Source: a bacterium (lineage in GTDB: Bacteria > Sumerlaeota > Sumerlaeia > SLMS01). From it: a stretch of 64,000 nt of DNA. The stretch lies in assembly GCA_016125005.1 (NCBI GenBank), contig WGMQ01000054.1, positions 1 to 64,000 on the forward strand. The letters run 5' to 3'. Numbering within the stretch: the first letter of the stretch is position 1; each line of letters opens with the position of its first letter. This document shows positions 26,833-39,636 of this stretch, piece by piece. The notes under the pieces were generated by a model. That model saw nothing but the letters and a program-made list of their open reading frames with translations. It was not told the origin of the DNA and did not search any database. The position numbers and the translations under genes are program-made.

Positions 26833-27800
26833 CCCTCCTCGACGTGCGCGATCTATCGAAGCACTTCCCCGTGGGGGGCGGATTCTTTCGAGGGAGCAAG
26901 GCCCTCGTGCGCGCGGTGGAGCAGGTATCCTTCACGGTGAACGAGGGGGAAACGCTCGGGCTTGTGGGCGAGAGCGGCTGCGGAAAATCGACGCTGGGAC
27001 GCACGTTGCTGCGCCTGGAGGAAGCCACCAGCGGCACGGTTCGCTTTGGCGACAAGGACGTGCTGAAAGCATCGCGTTCGGAGCTGTTCGCGCTGCGGCG
27101 CGACATGCAAATGGTGTTTCAGGACCCCTACTCGTCGCTGAATCCACGGCTGACGGTGGGCGAGAGCGTTGCTGAGCCTCTGGAGATTCATCGCATCGGC
27201 TCGCGTCGGGAACGGCGCGAGATGGTGCGAGAGCTTTTCCGCAAGGTGGGCCTGCGCGACGAGATGCTGGACCGGTTTCCGAACGAGTTCTCGGGCGGCC
27301 AGCGGCAGCGCGTGGGCTTGGCGCGGGCCCTGGCGCTGCGTCCGCGGCTTATCGTCGCCGACGAGCCCGTGTCGGCGCTCGACGTATCGGTGCAGGCACA
27401 GGTCCTGAACCTGATGGCGGCTTTGCAGCGCGAGTTCGGCCTCACCTACATCTTCATCTCCCACGACCTGTCGGTGGTGGACTACATCAGCGATCGCATC
27501 GCGGTAATGTACCTCGGCCGCATCGTGGAGATCGGCCCGCGCGAACGGGTCTTCCGCCAGACGGCCCATCCCTACTCGCGGGCGCTCATCGCGAGCAGCC
27601 CGATCCCTGACCCGACCCGACGCGGCGAGAGCAGCGTCATCAGGGGCGAGATCGCGAGCCCGCTCAATCCGCCGTCCGGTTGTGCCTTCAATCCGCGCTG
27701 TCCCTTGGCAACAGAACAATGCCTGCGGGAGCGCCCAGAGTTGCTGCCTGTGCTTGGCGATGCGTCGCACCAGACCGCCTGCCACCACGCGCCGCGCTGA
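26829..27800 (+). CDS. Peptide ABC importer ATPase, OppF/DppF type
   Basis: Product of 323 aa with a GTG start overlapping the previous stop (GTGA). Walker A GESGCGKST, Q-loop VFQDPYSSLNPR, signature FSGGQRQR, Walker B LIVADEPVSALD, H-loop ISHDLSVV, and the C-terminal CAFNPRCPLATEQC motif. In E. coli the two ATPase modules of Yej are fused in YejF; here they are separate genes. Confidence 0.92.
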   Translation: MTLLDVRDLSKHFPVGGGFFRGSKALVRAVEQVSFTVNEGETLGLVGESGCGKSTLGRTLLRLEEATSGTVRFGDKDVLKASRSELFALRRDMQMVFQDPYSSLNPRLTVGESVAEPLEIHRIGSRRERREMVRELFRKVGLRDEMLDRFPNEFSGGQRQRVGLARALALRPRLIVADEPVSALDVSVQAQVLNLMAALQREFGLTYIFISHDLSVVDYISDRIAVMYLGRIVEIGPRERVFRQTAHPYSRALIASSPIPDPTRRGESSVIRGEIASPLNPPSGCAFNPRCPLATEQCLRERPELLPVLGDASHQTACHHAPR

Positions 27801-27801
27801 C

Positions 27802-28749
27802 ATGCCCCACACCCGCCACCAGCCAGAGGTTTCGATCGTCGTCATCAATTGGGAGGGCGAGGAGTGGCTCGCGCGCTGCTTGTCGTCCCTGCAATTGTCC
27901 GCGCGCCATGCGGGACGAAGCCACGAGTTGATCGTCGTCGACGATGCGAGCACCGACGGAAGCGTGGCGCTGGTCCGCGAGCGATTCCCCAAGGTGACGC
28001 TGCTGGCTAATCCCCACAACCGCGGCTTCGCGTGGTCGGTGAACCGCGCGGTGCTGGCGGCACGCGGGCGGCTGGTGGTGCTGTGCAACAACGACCTGGT
28101 GGCACGCGAGGAATTCGTCGGCGAGTTGCTGGCCCCATTCGACGGGGAGCTTTCGGACCGGCTCTTCGCGGTGAGCGCCCGCACCATGGGTTGGTACGAC
28201 GGTAAGCCCAACCAGCTTTGCATGGGAGCCGTCTGGAAGGGTGGGCGCGTGACGCCCGCGTGGAGCGACCCCGAGTCGGTAGCCCCTTGCCTGTTCGTGC
28301 AGGCGGGCGCCGCCGCCTATCGACGCGACCAGTGGATGCGCCTCGGTGGTCTGGCGTCGATCTACGAGCCGGGCTACTGGGAGGACTATGACCTGTCGTG
28401 GCGGGCCGCCAAGGCGGGACTCGAACAAGTGTACGCGCCAAAGGCGCTGGCGCTCCACGTGGGCGGAGGGTCGATGCGGAAGCGATACGGGCACGAAGGC
28501 GTGGAGCGCATGAAGGCACGCAACCATCTGCTGTTCGAGATCGCGAATCTGACATCGCCACTGTTGCTGGCGGAGTGGAGCGCGCGGGTGCCGCTGCACG
28601 TTGCGCGGCGGCTGCCGTACTATCGTCGCGGATTGCTCATGGCGGCCCCGCGGTTGGCGGCCGCGCTGGCCCGCCGGCGGTCGCTCCCCCGGGTGGTCCC
28701 TGATTCTGAGCTGCTGGACCGGACCCGTCACTTCACGCCATCGTACTAA
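27802..28749 (+). CDS. Glycosyltransferase family 2 (rhamnosyltransferase-like)
   Basis: Product of 315 aa from ATG 27802, one base after the OppF-like stop. Motifs: VSIVVINWEGEEWLARCL, IVVDDASTDGS, the metal site VVLCNNDLV, FVQAGAAAYRRDQW and GYWEDYDLSWRAAKAG. These fit inverting GT-A enzymes such as rhamnosyltransferases. It is transcribed with the peptide importer but has no obvious link to it; it probably modifies an envelope glycan. Confidence 0.83.
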   Translation: MPHTRHQPEVSIVVINWEGEEWLARCLSSLQLSARHAGRSHELIVVDDASTDGSVALVRERFPKVTLLANPHNRGFAWSVNRAVLAARGRLVVLCNNDLVAREEFVGELLAPFDGELSDRLFAVSARTMGWYDGKPNQLCMGAVWKGGRVTPAWSDPESVAPCLFVQAGAAAYRRDQWMRLGGLASIYEPGYWEDYDLSWRAAKAGLEQVYAPKALALHVGGGSMRKRYGHEGVERMKARNHLLFEIANLTSPLLLAEWSARVPLHVARRLPYYRRGLLMAAPRLAAALARRRSLPRVVPDSELLDRTRHFTPSY

Positions 28750-28828
28750 ACGAGGGAAAACGCTGGACTACCAGCCCTCGGTCGTGTGCGAATCCTCGCT
28801 GGAATTCAACCTCACGCTCCGACACCCC

Positions 28829-29509
28829 ATGCTGCGCCTGACCCTCGCCGACCAGACCTTCGAACTGCTCCCGCAACGTGCGCTCTTCTGGTTCGAGCAG
28901 CGAACCCTTGTCATTTCGGATCCCTTGTTCTCCCGATCGACGGCCTTCCCGTCTGCTGACGTACCCTATCCGAACACGGCGAAGGCCTCGGCGCTCAACC
29001 GGCTGACGACGCTCCTGAACTTCTTCGAGCCAGAGTTGCTCATCATCCTCGGCGACGTGCTGGATCCGGCGGATGCTGAAGATCCGGAGTTGCAAGAGGG
29101 GTTGATCTACTGGCGGCGGCAATTCTCCGAAACGAGCTTCTTCCGAATCCACAACGGTGTTGCCAGCAGCCGCGATTTTCTGGAGGACTTTCAGCTGAAG
29201 GAGTCGCGTGAGAGCCAACATTTGGCCCCCTTCGAGTTCCATCTGGCGAAGGTGGCGAGCAAAGGCTTCGTGATCGCGGGGCGACCGCATCCGGCGCTGA
29301 AGTTCCTTGATCGTCGCGAGGGCACCGGCGTGAAGGCATCGTGCTTCCACCTGCAGAGCGCGAGCCTAACGCTCCCGGGATTCTGCTCCGCCGCGTCGGC
29401 GACGGCCGCGTCCATCAGCCCGAAGGACGGCGACCGCGTCTTCATCATCGGCCCCAACGAAGTGGTCGAGATTCCGATCTCGCTCGCCATGACGGCCGAC
29501 CAGCCCTGA
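28829..29509 (+). CDS. PdeM-like (ligase-associated) metallophosphoesterase, catalytic residues lost
   Basis: Product of 226 aa from ATG 28829. Upstream in-frame GTG (28784) or CTG (28763, with GAGGGAAAA seven bases before it) are possible. The segment LLPQRALFWFEQRTLVISD...PYPNTAKASALNRLTTLL...ELLIILGDV follows the PdeM (DNA ligase-associated phosphoesterase) pattern. However, the metal ligands are replaced: DPLFSR instead of D-L-H-L-G-K, GDVLD instead of GDV.H, HNGV instead of GNHD, and the late His motifs are weak (GRPHPAL). It is likely a non-catalytic relative. It precedes an MrfA/Lhr-like helicase gene by 13 bases, as PdeM genes often sit near DNA-repair helicases. Confidence 0.65.
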   Translation: MLRLTLADQTFELLPQRALFWFEQRTLVISDPLFSRSTAFPSADVPYPNTAKASALNRLTTLLNFFEPELLIILGDVLDPADAEDPELQEGLIYWRRQFSETSFFRIHNGVASSRDFLEDFQLKESRESQHLAPFEFHLAKVASKGFVIAGRPHPALKFLDRREGTGVKASCFHLQSASLTLPGFCSAASATAASISPKDGDRVFIIGPNEVVEIPISLAMTADQP

Positions 29510-29522
29510 ATCGAGACGAACC

Positions 29523-31871
29523 TTGGCACGCCCAGAGCGATCTTTTCCCACCATCCCCATCGTCAAGCCGGACGGTCAGCGCCCGGACGTGGAGCACGAC
29601 ATCACGAAGGTGCTCGCCGAATTGCTCGAGCACCCGGGCCTGAAGGAATGCTTTCACCACAAGCACGAGATCCCGGCGCGCCCCGCCGTCTACGGCGATT
29701 GGCCGGCGAACTTTCCCGATGGTCTTCGCGCCGCCCTGGCCAAGCGCGGCATCGAGCGCCCGTATAGACACCAGGCCGTCGCCATCGACCACGCACTGGC
29801 GCGACGCAACACGGTCGTCATCACCCCGACCGCCAGCGGAAAATCGCTCTGCTACAACGCGCCGGTGGTGCAGTCGATCCTCGAGGACCCCAACGCGCGC
29901 GCCCTCTACCTGTTTCCCACGAAGGCGCTCAGCCACGACCAGTACGGCGAGCTCTACGAGCTGACCCAGGCCAGTGGCGGCGACATCAAGATCTATACAT
30001 ACGATGGCGATACCCCGCCGGCGACACGGCGCGCCCTGCGCGATTCGGGCAACATCGTGGTGACGAACCCGGACATGCTCCACGCGGGGATTCTCCCACA
30101 CCACACCCAGTGGATTCGCCTGTTCGAGAACCTGCGCTACGTCATCATCGACGAGCTGCACCAGTACCGCGGCGTCTTCGGCAGCCACATGGCCGGGGTA
30201 CTGGCACGCCTGCGCCGCGTGTGCGCCTTCTATGGCCGACAGCCTACATTCCTTTGCTCGAGCGCCACGATCGCCAATCCCAAGGAACTGGCCGAGCAAC
30301 TGCTGGGCGAGCCCGTGGAACTGGTCGACGAGAATGGTGCCCCCACCGGATCGCGCACCTTCCTGTTCTACAACCCGCCGGTGGTGAATCGCGAGTTGAA
30401 CGTGCGGCGCAGCGTCCGCCTGGAGGCACGTCGCCTCGCAATGCGCTTCCTCGCCAACGAGCATCAGGTCATCGTCTTTGGCCGCTCGCGCATGGACGTG
30501 GAGGTGATGACCACCTACCTGAAGCGCGGCATGACGCGCCTGCACCGTGACCCGGAAAAGGTGACCGGCTACCGGGGCGGGTACTTGCCGAACGAGCGCC
30601 GCGCCATCGAGAAGGGGCTGCGGACGAAGGAGATCCTTGGCGTCATTTCAACGAACGCGCTGGAACTGGGCGTGGACATTGGCTCGCTGGAGGTCTCCAT
30701 CATGGCGGGCTATCCGGGGACCATCGCCAGCGCCTGGCAGCAGGCGGGACGCGCCGGTCGGCGAGGCTCGCCCAGCGTCTCCATCTATATCGCCGGGAGC
30801 ACCCCCCTCGACCAGTTCCTCATGAAGCACCCGGAGTACTTCTTTGGAGCGTCACCAGAAGCAGCCCACATCAACCCCTCCAACCTCCCCATCTACGCTG
30901 CCCACGTGAAGTGCGCCTCCTTCGAGGTTCCCTTCGAGGACGGCGAACCGTTCTGCCAGACCGATCCGGGCGCGGTCCTTCAGTTTCTGGAGGACGAACA
31001 CCTGCTCCGGCACAGCGGCAACCGGTGGCACTACGCCAGCGACGCCTATCCGGCGGAGGACATTTCCCTTCGGAGCGCTGCCGGGGAGAACTTTATCGTT
31101 CTCGATTCGGGACGAAATAACGAGGTTGTCGCTGAATTGGACTACGATTCAGCGCCATTTTTTATCCATGACGATGCGGTCTACATCCACAACGGGAAGA
31201 CCTATCTGGTCGAGAAGCTCGACTGGGACCGGCGCACGGCCTTCGTCCGCCACAAGGTCGTCGACTATTACACCGATGCAGAAGCCTCCTCCACGGTGCA
31301 GGTCCTCCAGATTGACGAGGAACTGCCCGGTCCAAAGGGGAGCCCCATCGCCTGCTCGCGCCTTGGGGACGTGAGCGTGCAGACGGTGATCGCCAAGTTC
31401 AAGAAGGTGAAGTTCGAGACCCAGGAAAGCATCGGCTACGGCCCGGTCCAAGTGCCTACGCTCGAGATCCAGACGCAGGCGGCGTGGCTGACGTTCGACC
31501 AGGATCTTCTTCGCGGAAAGTTTGGCGCACGTGCCAGCGATGTGGGAGGGAGCCTGCGGGGCCTCGCGGCGTTGCTTCGCCACGCGATTCCACTCCATGT
31601 GCTCTGCGATTCGCGGGACTTCTCCGTGATGGCGACGCTCAAGGCGCCCTTCGACCAACGCCCCGCCGTGTACGTGTGGGATCGCTATCCGGGAGGAATC
31701 GGCATCGCCCAGCGGGTTCATCGCAACCTGAGGGACATCGTGGTGACGGCCGACCGCATGGTGAAGGAATGCCGCTGCGTCCACGGCTGCCCATCCTGTG
31801 TCGGCGCCCAGCTTGATACGGAAAAGGACCTCAAGCAGGCAACAATCGCCCTGCTTGAGGCCCTAAGCTAA
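29523..31871 (+). CDS. DEAD/DEAH-box helicase, MrfA/YprA type with DUF1998 domain
   Basis: Product of 782 aa with a TTG start at 29523. Superfamily 2 motifs in order: YRHQ (Q-motif region), Walker A TPTASGKS (about 102-109), DELH (about 209), SSAT (about 243), STNALELGVDIG and QQAGRAGRRG. The C-terminal DUF1998-like region ends in a four-cysteine cluster, CRCVHGCPSC (about 749-758), that binds iron-sulfur or zinc in MrfA. MrfA-type helicases unwind DNA with 3'-5' polarity and act in mitomycin-type adduct repair. The partner nuclease MrfB is not in the window. The octamer at 29762 is in reverse orientation and uses the rare AGA codon. Confidence 0.87.
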   Translation: MARPERSFPTIPIVKPDGQRPDVEHDITKVLAELLEHPGLKECFHHKHEIPARPAVYGDWPANFPDGLRAALAKRGIERPYRHQAVAIDHALARRNTVVITPTASGKSLCYNAPVVQSILEDPNARALYLFPTKALSHDQYGELYELTQASGGDIKIYTYDGDTPPATRRALRDSGNIVVTNPDMLHAGILPHHTQWIRLFENLRYVIIDELHQYRGVFGSHMAGVLARLRRVCAFYGRQPTFLCSSATIANPKELAEQLLGEPVELVDENGAPTGSRTFLFYNPPVVNRELNVRRSVRLEARRLAMRFLANEHQVIVFGRSRMDVEVMTTYLKRGMTRLHRDPEKVTGYRGGYLPNERRAIEKGLRTKEILGVISTNALELGVDIGSLEVSIMAGYPGTIASAWQQAGRAGRRGSPSVSIYIAGSTPLDQFLMKHPEYFFGASPEAAHINPSNLPIYAAHVKCASFEVPFEDGEPFCQTDPGAVLQFLEDEHLLRHSGNRWHYASDAYPAEDISLRSAAGENFIVLDSGRNNEVVAELDYDSAPFFIHDDAVYIHNGKTYLVEKLDWDRRTAFVRHKVVDYYTDAEASSTVQVLQIDEELPGPKGSPIACSRLGDVSVQTVIAKFKKVKFETQESIGYGPVQVPTLEIQTQAAWLTFDQDLLRGKFGARASDVGGSLRGLAALLRHAIPLHVLCDSRDFSVMATLKAPFDQRPAVYVWDRYPGGIGIAQRVHRNLRDIVVTADRMVKECRCVHGCPSCVGAQLDTEKDLKQATIALLEALS
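31829..31860 (+). terminator. Strong inverted repeat at the 3' end of the helicase gene
   Basis: CCTCAAGCAGG and CCTGCTTGAGG form an 11-bp perfect stem with a 10-base loop, ending 11 bases before the end of the stop codon. There is no T-run, so it may stabilise the mRNA end or assist termination against the convergent tetR gene rather than act as a classical terminator. Confidence 0.4.
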
Positions 31872-31894
31872 GACCATAACTGATTACAAGCGAG

Positions 31895-32440
31895 TTAGAG
31901 CGGCTTGCCCACCAGCTCCATCGCGGCGGCGATGAGGCGGGGCGAGTAGTCCGCCAGCTTGCCCGGCAGCTGGGCCGACTCGACGGCGACGCTCACCTGG
32001 ACAATGATGCCAAGAACCAGCTGGGCGATGAAGTCGGAGGACGGACCACCGATGGCACGCGCCAGGGCAGCCACGAAATCCCGTTCACCCACACGCACTT
32101 CCTTGAGCAGGTGATGGTTGAGAACCAGAACGTAGCGGAAGACGTAAGAGTCACGTGCATGCAGCTCGACGAGCTGGGCGATCATGAGGCGGATGCGATC
32201 CGACGGGCTGGTGGAGGTACTCGCCAGAGCCTCCATGATCTCTCCAAAATGGGTGAAGCTCTGGAGATAGAGGTGGCGGACCAGGTCGTCCTTGCTGCGG
32301 TGGTGGCGATAGAGGGCGCCCTCCGTGACACCGGCCCGCTGGGCAATGTCACGAATGCTGGTGCCGTCCACGCCTTTTTCGACGAAAAGCTCGAGTGCCG
32401 AGCGCTCGATCGCGCCCTTCTTGAGAGGGGGTCTACCCAT
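31895..32440 (-). CDS. TetR-family transcriptional regulator
   Basis: Product of 181 aa from ATG 32440, with GGAGG nine bases upstream. The helix-turn-helix is clear at residues 10-55: RSALELFVEKGVDGTSIRDIAQRAGVTEGALYRHHRSKDDLV. The C-terminal helical domain would bind an unknown ligand. The start lies inside the last codons of thiD (8-base overlap), so the two are co-transcribed. The target may be this operon itself or another locus. Confidence 0.9.
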   Translation of the reverse strand: MGRPPLKKGAIERSALELFVEKGVDGTSIRDIAQRAGVTEGALYRHHRSKDDLVRHLYLQSFTHFGEIMEALASTSTSPSDRIRLMIAQLVELHARDSYVFRYVLVLNHHLLKEVRVGERDFVAALARAIGGPSSDFIAQLVLGIIVQVSVAVESAQLPGKLADYSPRLIAAAMELVGKPL

Positions 32441-33293
32441 GACGAGGGTCCTCCGGTGGAGTGAGGGAAAAAAGTTGGAATTCTGACTGGCCGAACGGCC
32501 AGAGGTGATTGACCGGGCCGATGCCCTGACCAATCGGGTAGGCGGCCTTGATGGCTGCCAGGAGATAGTGACGGGCGCGATCCACCGCTTCCGGAAGCGA
32601 GTGACCCAGGCCCAATTGGCAGGCAATGGCCGCTGAAAGCGTGCAGCCGGTGCCATGCGTGTGGATGGCGGACAACCGGGTGGACTCGAAGCGGTGCACT
32701 TCGCTTCCGTCCCACAGCACATCCACCACGACATCCGATTCCATATGGCCGCCCTTGACGAGAACCGCACCCGGAGTCAGATCGCCGAGACGACGAGCAG
32801 CCTCTTCGATCTCCTCGACCGTCGTGGGAAGGAACCCGGTCAGTTCCTCCACTTCGGGCAGATTGGGGGTGATCAGGCGAGCAATGGGAAAAAGACGGCT
32901 CTTCATTGCGGCAATAGAGTCCGCTCCAAGCAAACGGTGTCCACTCTTGGAAATCATCACCGGGTCGAGCACAATATTTCCGACACCGTGACGCTCCAAA
33001 GCGTCCGCAACAGCGACAACTGTCTCAATACGGGACAGCATCCCGATCTTGACCGCGTCGCAGCCGATGTCCTCCAATACCGCGTCCATCTGAGCGCCAA
33101 TCACCTCGGGGGTGGCATCCATCACTGCCCGAACTCCCATCGTGTTCTGGGCGGTCAGCGCGGTGATGACGCTCATTCCGTAGCATCCATGAGCCGCAAA
33201 GGTCTTCAGGTCGGCCTGAATGCCCGCGCCGCCGCCGGAATCGGAGCCGGCGATGGTCAGGATGATTGGCGGGGAGTTCGGAAGCATTCTCAT
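32433..33293 (-). CDS. thiD: Hydroxymethylpyrimidine / phosphomethylpyrimidine kinase
   Basis: Product of 286 aa from ATG 33293 (second ATG at 33287; longer frame to 33419 rejected). It phosphorylates HMP and HMP-P in thiamine synthesis and salvage. Ribokinase-fold hallmarks: ILTIAGSDSGGGAGIQADLKTF at the N-terminus, MGVRAVMDATP, VLDPVMISKSGHRLL, TPNLPEVEELTG, VLVKGGH, and the anion-hole/catalytic THGTGCTLSAAIAC with the catalytic Cys/Asp region. The C-terminal extension PVNHLWPF is usual for ThiD. No TPP riboswitch is recognised upstream, and no other thiamine genes are present. Confidence 0.93.
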   Translation of the reverse strand: MRMLPNSPPIILTIAGSDSGGGAGIQADLKTFAAHGCYGMSVITALTAQNTMGVRAVMDATPEVIGAQMDAVLEDIGCDAVKIGMLSRIETVVAVADALERHGVGNIVLDPVMISKSGHRLLGADSIAAMKSRLFPIARLITPNLPEVEELTGFLPTTVEEIEEAARRLGDLTPGAVLVKGGHMESDVVVDVLWDGSEVHRFESTRLSAIHTHGTGCTLSAAIACQLGLGHSLPEAVDRARHYLLAAIKAAYPIGQGIGPVNHLWPFGQSEFQLFSLTPPEDPRHG

Positions 33294-33561
33294 TTTGAAA
33301 CCGTCTGGAATGCAGATTACTGAATACGAGAGTCGTGCCAAAAGTAAGTGAAGCGTCGAACATTGCAGAGAGAAAATTGAAACGAGGCTTGCCAAGCACT
33401 CACAACCAGAGCATATCATCGCATCAGGATAGGTTGATATAGAACCAATGCTTTGCCCCTGCTGTCAGCTACCACCTCATCTCGTCGACCCGGGCAAGCA
33501 CCAGATCGCCGCCGATAAGCCTGCCAGGCTTTCCATCCGACCAATCAAGGAACTTCAGCTC

Positions 33562-37305
<3,744 letters not shown>

Positions 37306-37333
37306 AAAGATAGCAATCTATCCAAGAAGACAT

Positions 37334-37365
37334 CGGCGACCTCGCAAGGGGTCGCCGCTTTCTTT
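37334..37365 (+). terminator. Intrinsic terminator of metH
   Basis: Perfect 8-bp stem CGGCGACC/GGTCGCCG with an 8-base loop followed by CTTTCTTT, 29 bases after the metH stop. It just overlaps the last base of the convergent ABC permease stop codon. Confidence 0.8.
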
Positions 37366-38905
37366 AGCTACGGAAGAGGACGGACTCACGATGGAACTGC
37401 CAGGTGCAGAATGCGAGGGCAGCGGCAGCGACCGTTAGCGAGGATCCCATCGCCATGAAGTAGTATCCCGCATGGAAGTTCCCGACCAGGTAGTCGCGGG
37501 CAATGAGTGCTGTATTCACCATCGGGATGAGCGCCGTGCGGCCGTTCAGTTCGGACCACGGCAGCAGCGCGTAGGCTGGTGGTAGCGTGAGGACGACACC
37601 GAGCGGCGACAGGTAGTTTTGCGCTTCCTTGAATGATCGCGCAAACAGCGCAGTACCCAGGAAAACACCCGCGAAGGTGCAGGCCAGTGGGAATGCGAGC
37701 GCGACGACCGCGAGGAGCCCCTCCAGCGAGGGCTTGAGCGACGTCATCTCACGGACCTCCGGCGGAAGGATGGCCGCCGCCATCAGCGCTGCCGTACACA
37801 CGCCAACCAAGGCACTCGTCATCGACGTTGTGACGACGACCAGAAACTTGCCGAGCGCGATCTCCAGGCGCCCAACCGGAGCCAGCAGGAGCGTCTCCAG
37901 CGTGTTTCGCTCCTTCTCTCCAGCGCCCAGATCGATGGCGGGAAACATGGCCCCGATGTAGGCAAACAGGATGATGAAATAGGGAACCATCCCGCCGATC
38001 ATCGAGCGCATGGCGTTCTTCGGATTGGAGAGCGCAGCCGGGACATCCACATTGATCGGATCGGCCAGGTGTGAGGGTTGCCGGAGCGAGCGCAAACGCT
38101 CCGCGACGATGGCTGTGGAAGCCGCATCGAGCGTCCGGCGAAGACGGCTTGCCGCCTCCTGGGCAGTCGGCTGGGTCGCGTCGTAGTAGAGAGAGACCTG
38201 CGCGGTCTTCCAAGGCTTGGCGTCGATCGGCCCCTTCGGCATCTGTATAGACATCCATACATCTATACGGCGATTGTCGAGGGCACTCTGGATGCGCTTG
38301 GCATCGGGCAATTCCTTGAGCGCCAGTGAAAGGGAGTCGGAGGTGATCCTCTCGTCGACCTCGACCTCGGCCGGAGTCATCCATTTTACCATGCCGATCC
38401 CACGCACCGTCTGGATGAAGAAATCCTCGCCCGCGCCACGAAAGGACTCCGGCACGGCGATGTTCGCGCGACTGGGACGCGAGACGGCCTCCCCGGCTCG
38501 CTCGCGCATCTGGCTCGCAAGGCCGCGGGCCCATTCCGCATAGGCAGCGGGCTGACTGACAACAGCCCCCATGTCGTCCGGGAGCTTCAATCCTTGGATT
38601 GGCGAGGGAAGTATGGCCCCGAGGATCGGGTTGGCGAGGCGCTCCAGCGTCTTGCCAACCTTGGTTTCGAGGAAGGCGCGATGGGCAAGTTCCTCATAGG
38701 CGGCGCGCGTTTCCGGAGTCGCCACGACCACGATGTCCCGCATGGCGACCTCCTTGACGAAGGCACCCACGAGGCGCGATGCCCCGAGCGAAATCAGGCA
38801 AATGCTAAGCGCAGGGACGGCGAGTACGAACAGCAGGGTGCGACGGTCGCGCAACGTTTCCAGTAGGTCCTTGCGATAGATCGTGAGGACGTCACGGAGT
38901 CTCAC
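37364..38905 (-). CDS. ABC-2 type exporter permease (NatB-like)
   Basis: Product of 513 aa. An N-terminal transmembrane helix (LLFVLAVPALSICLISLG) follows the typical YRKDLLETLRDRRTL amphipathic segment. A large extracytoplasmic loop (about residues 40-300) is followed by about five C-terminal helices from PYFIILFAYIGAMFPAIDL, with GEKERNTLETLLLAPV, a hallmark of the ABC-2 permease loop. NatB-type proteins export sodium or unknown substrates. Its start overlaps the stop of the ATPase gene by four bases, making a two-gene exporter. Confidence 0.87.
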   Translation of the reverse strand: MRLRDVLTIYRKDLLETLRDRRTLLFVLAVPALSICLISLGASRLVGAFVKEVAMRDIVVVATPETRAAYEELAHRAFLETKVGKTLERLANPILGAILPSPIQGLKLPDDMGAVVSQPAAYAEWARGLASQMRERAGEAVSRPSRANIAVPESFRGAGEDFFIQTVRGIGMVKWMTPAEVEVDERITSDSLSLALKELPDAKRIQSALDNRRIDVWMSIQMPKGPIDAKPWKTAQVSLYYDATQPTAQEAASRLRRTLDAASTAIVAERLRSLRQPSHLADPINVDVPAALSNPKNAMRSMIGGMVPYFIILFAYIGAMFPAIDLGAGEKERNTLETLLLAPVGRLEIALGKFLVVVTTSMTSALVGVCTAALMAAAILPPEVREMTSLKPSLEGLLAVVALAFPLACTFAGVFLGTALFARSFKEAQNYLSPLGVVLTLPPAYALLPWSELNGRTALIPMVNTALIARDYLVGNFHAGYYFMAMGSSLTVAAAALAFCTWQFHRESVLFRS

Positions 38906-39636
38906 CTGGCACCTCGCATGACGGCCCGGACGCCCGCCTCAACGCTTTCATGAGCGGAGACGAGTTCCTGTGTCTTGCCATCGAAGACAACACTTCCCGC
39001 CGCCATGACAATCACCCGACGACACAATCGCGCCACCTCGCCCATCACGTGCGTCGAAAGCAGGATTGTCTTTCCCTCATCGCGGCACCGCTCAAGGAAA
39101 CTCATCACCAACTCGTTGGCGTCGATGTCGAGCCCGAGCGTCGGCTCGTCGAGGATGAGGATTGGTGGGTCGTGGAGGATTGTGCGTGCCAGGCTCACGC
39201 GCTGGCGCATGCCGGTCGAAAGCTTGTCGCACTGTCTATCCAGAAACGATTCCAGCTCCAGCAATTCGACTGCGCGCGCAAGCTCCATCGGGATTCTGTC
39301 GGCGGGAATGCTGTATAGACGGGCATAGTGCGTCAGCAGCTCACGGGGAGTAAGCCGGAGATATAGACCGGTGTTCGTGGAAAGGAACCCGATGCGGCGA
39401 CGTATCTCGGGGGCATCACGATGAACGTCGAAGCCCGCCAACTGGGCGTCGCCACCGGTGGGTCGGATCGCCGTTGCCAACATGCGGAGCGTGGTGGTCT
39501 TGCCAGCCCCGTTGGAGCCAACCAGCGCGGTTGCCTCTCCGGGAGCGCAGCGAAAGGACACGGAGCGAACCGCAGCCACGGGCCGACCAAAGAACCCACC
39601 GGGGAATGTCTTGGCCAACTCATGGACTTCGATCAT
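38902..39636 (-). CDS. ABC exporter ATPase (NatA-like)
   Basis: Product of 244 aa. Walker A GSNGAGKTT, signature LSTGMRQRVSLAR, Walker B ILILDEPTLGLD, H-loop STHVMGEV. Its partner is the NatB-like permease immediately downstream (4-base overlap). Its own start overlaps the lepB stop by four bases. An octamer at 39313 encodes R-L-Y. Confidence 0.92.
   Translation of the reverse strand: MIEVHELAKTFPGGFFGRPVAAVRSVSFRCAPGEATALVGSNGAGKTTTLRMLATAIRPTGGDAQLAGFDVHRDAPEIRRRIGFLSTNTGLYLRLTPRELLTHYARLYSIPADRIPMELARAVELLELESFLDRQCDKLSTGMRQRVSLARTILHDPPILILDEPTLGLDIDANELVMSFLERCRDEGKTILLSTHVMGEVARLCRRVIVMAAGSVVFDGKTQELVSAHESVEAGVRAVMRGAR

Noticed and set aside
28601-28828. Extended N-terminus for the PdeM-like protein from ATG 28601
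   Set aside because: It overlaps the preceding glycosyltransferase by about 150 bases and has no family similarity; the family begins near MLRLTLADQTFEL.
33294-33561. Possible riboswitch in the metH leader or thiD leader
   Set aside because: I could not match the conserved cores of cobalamin, SAM, SAH or TPP riboswitches; only short incidental stems are present.
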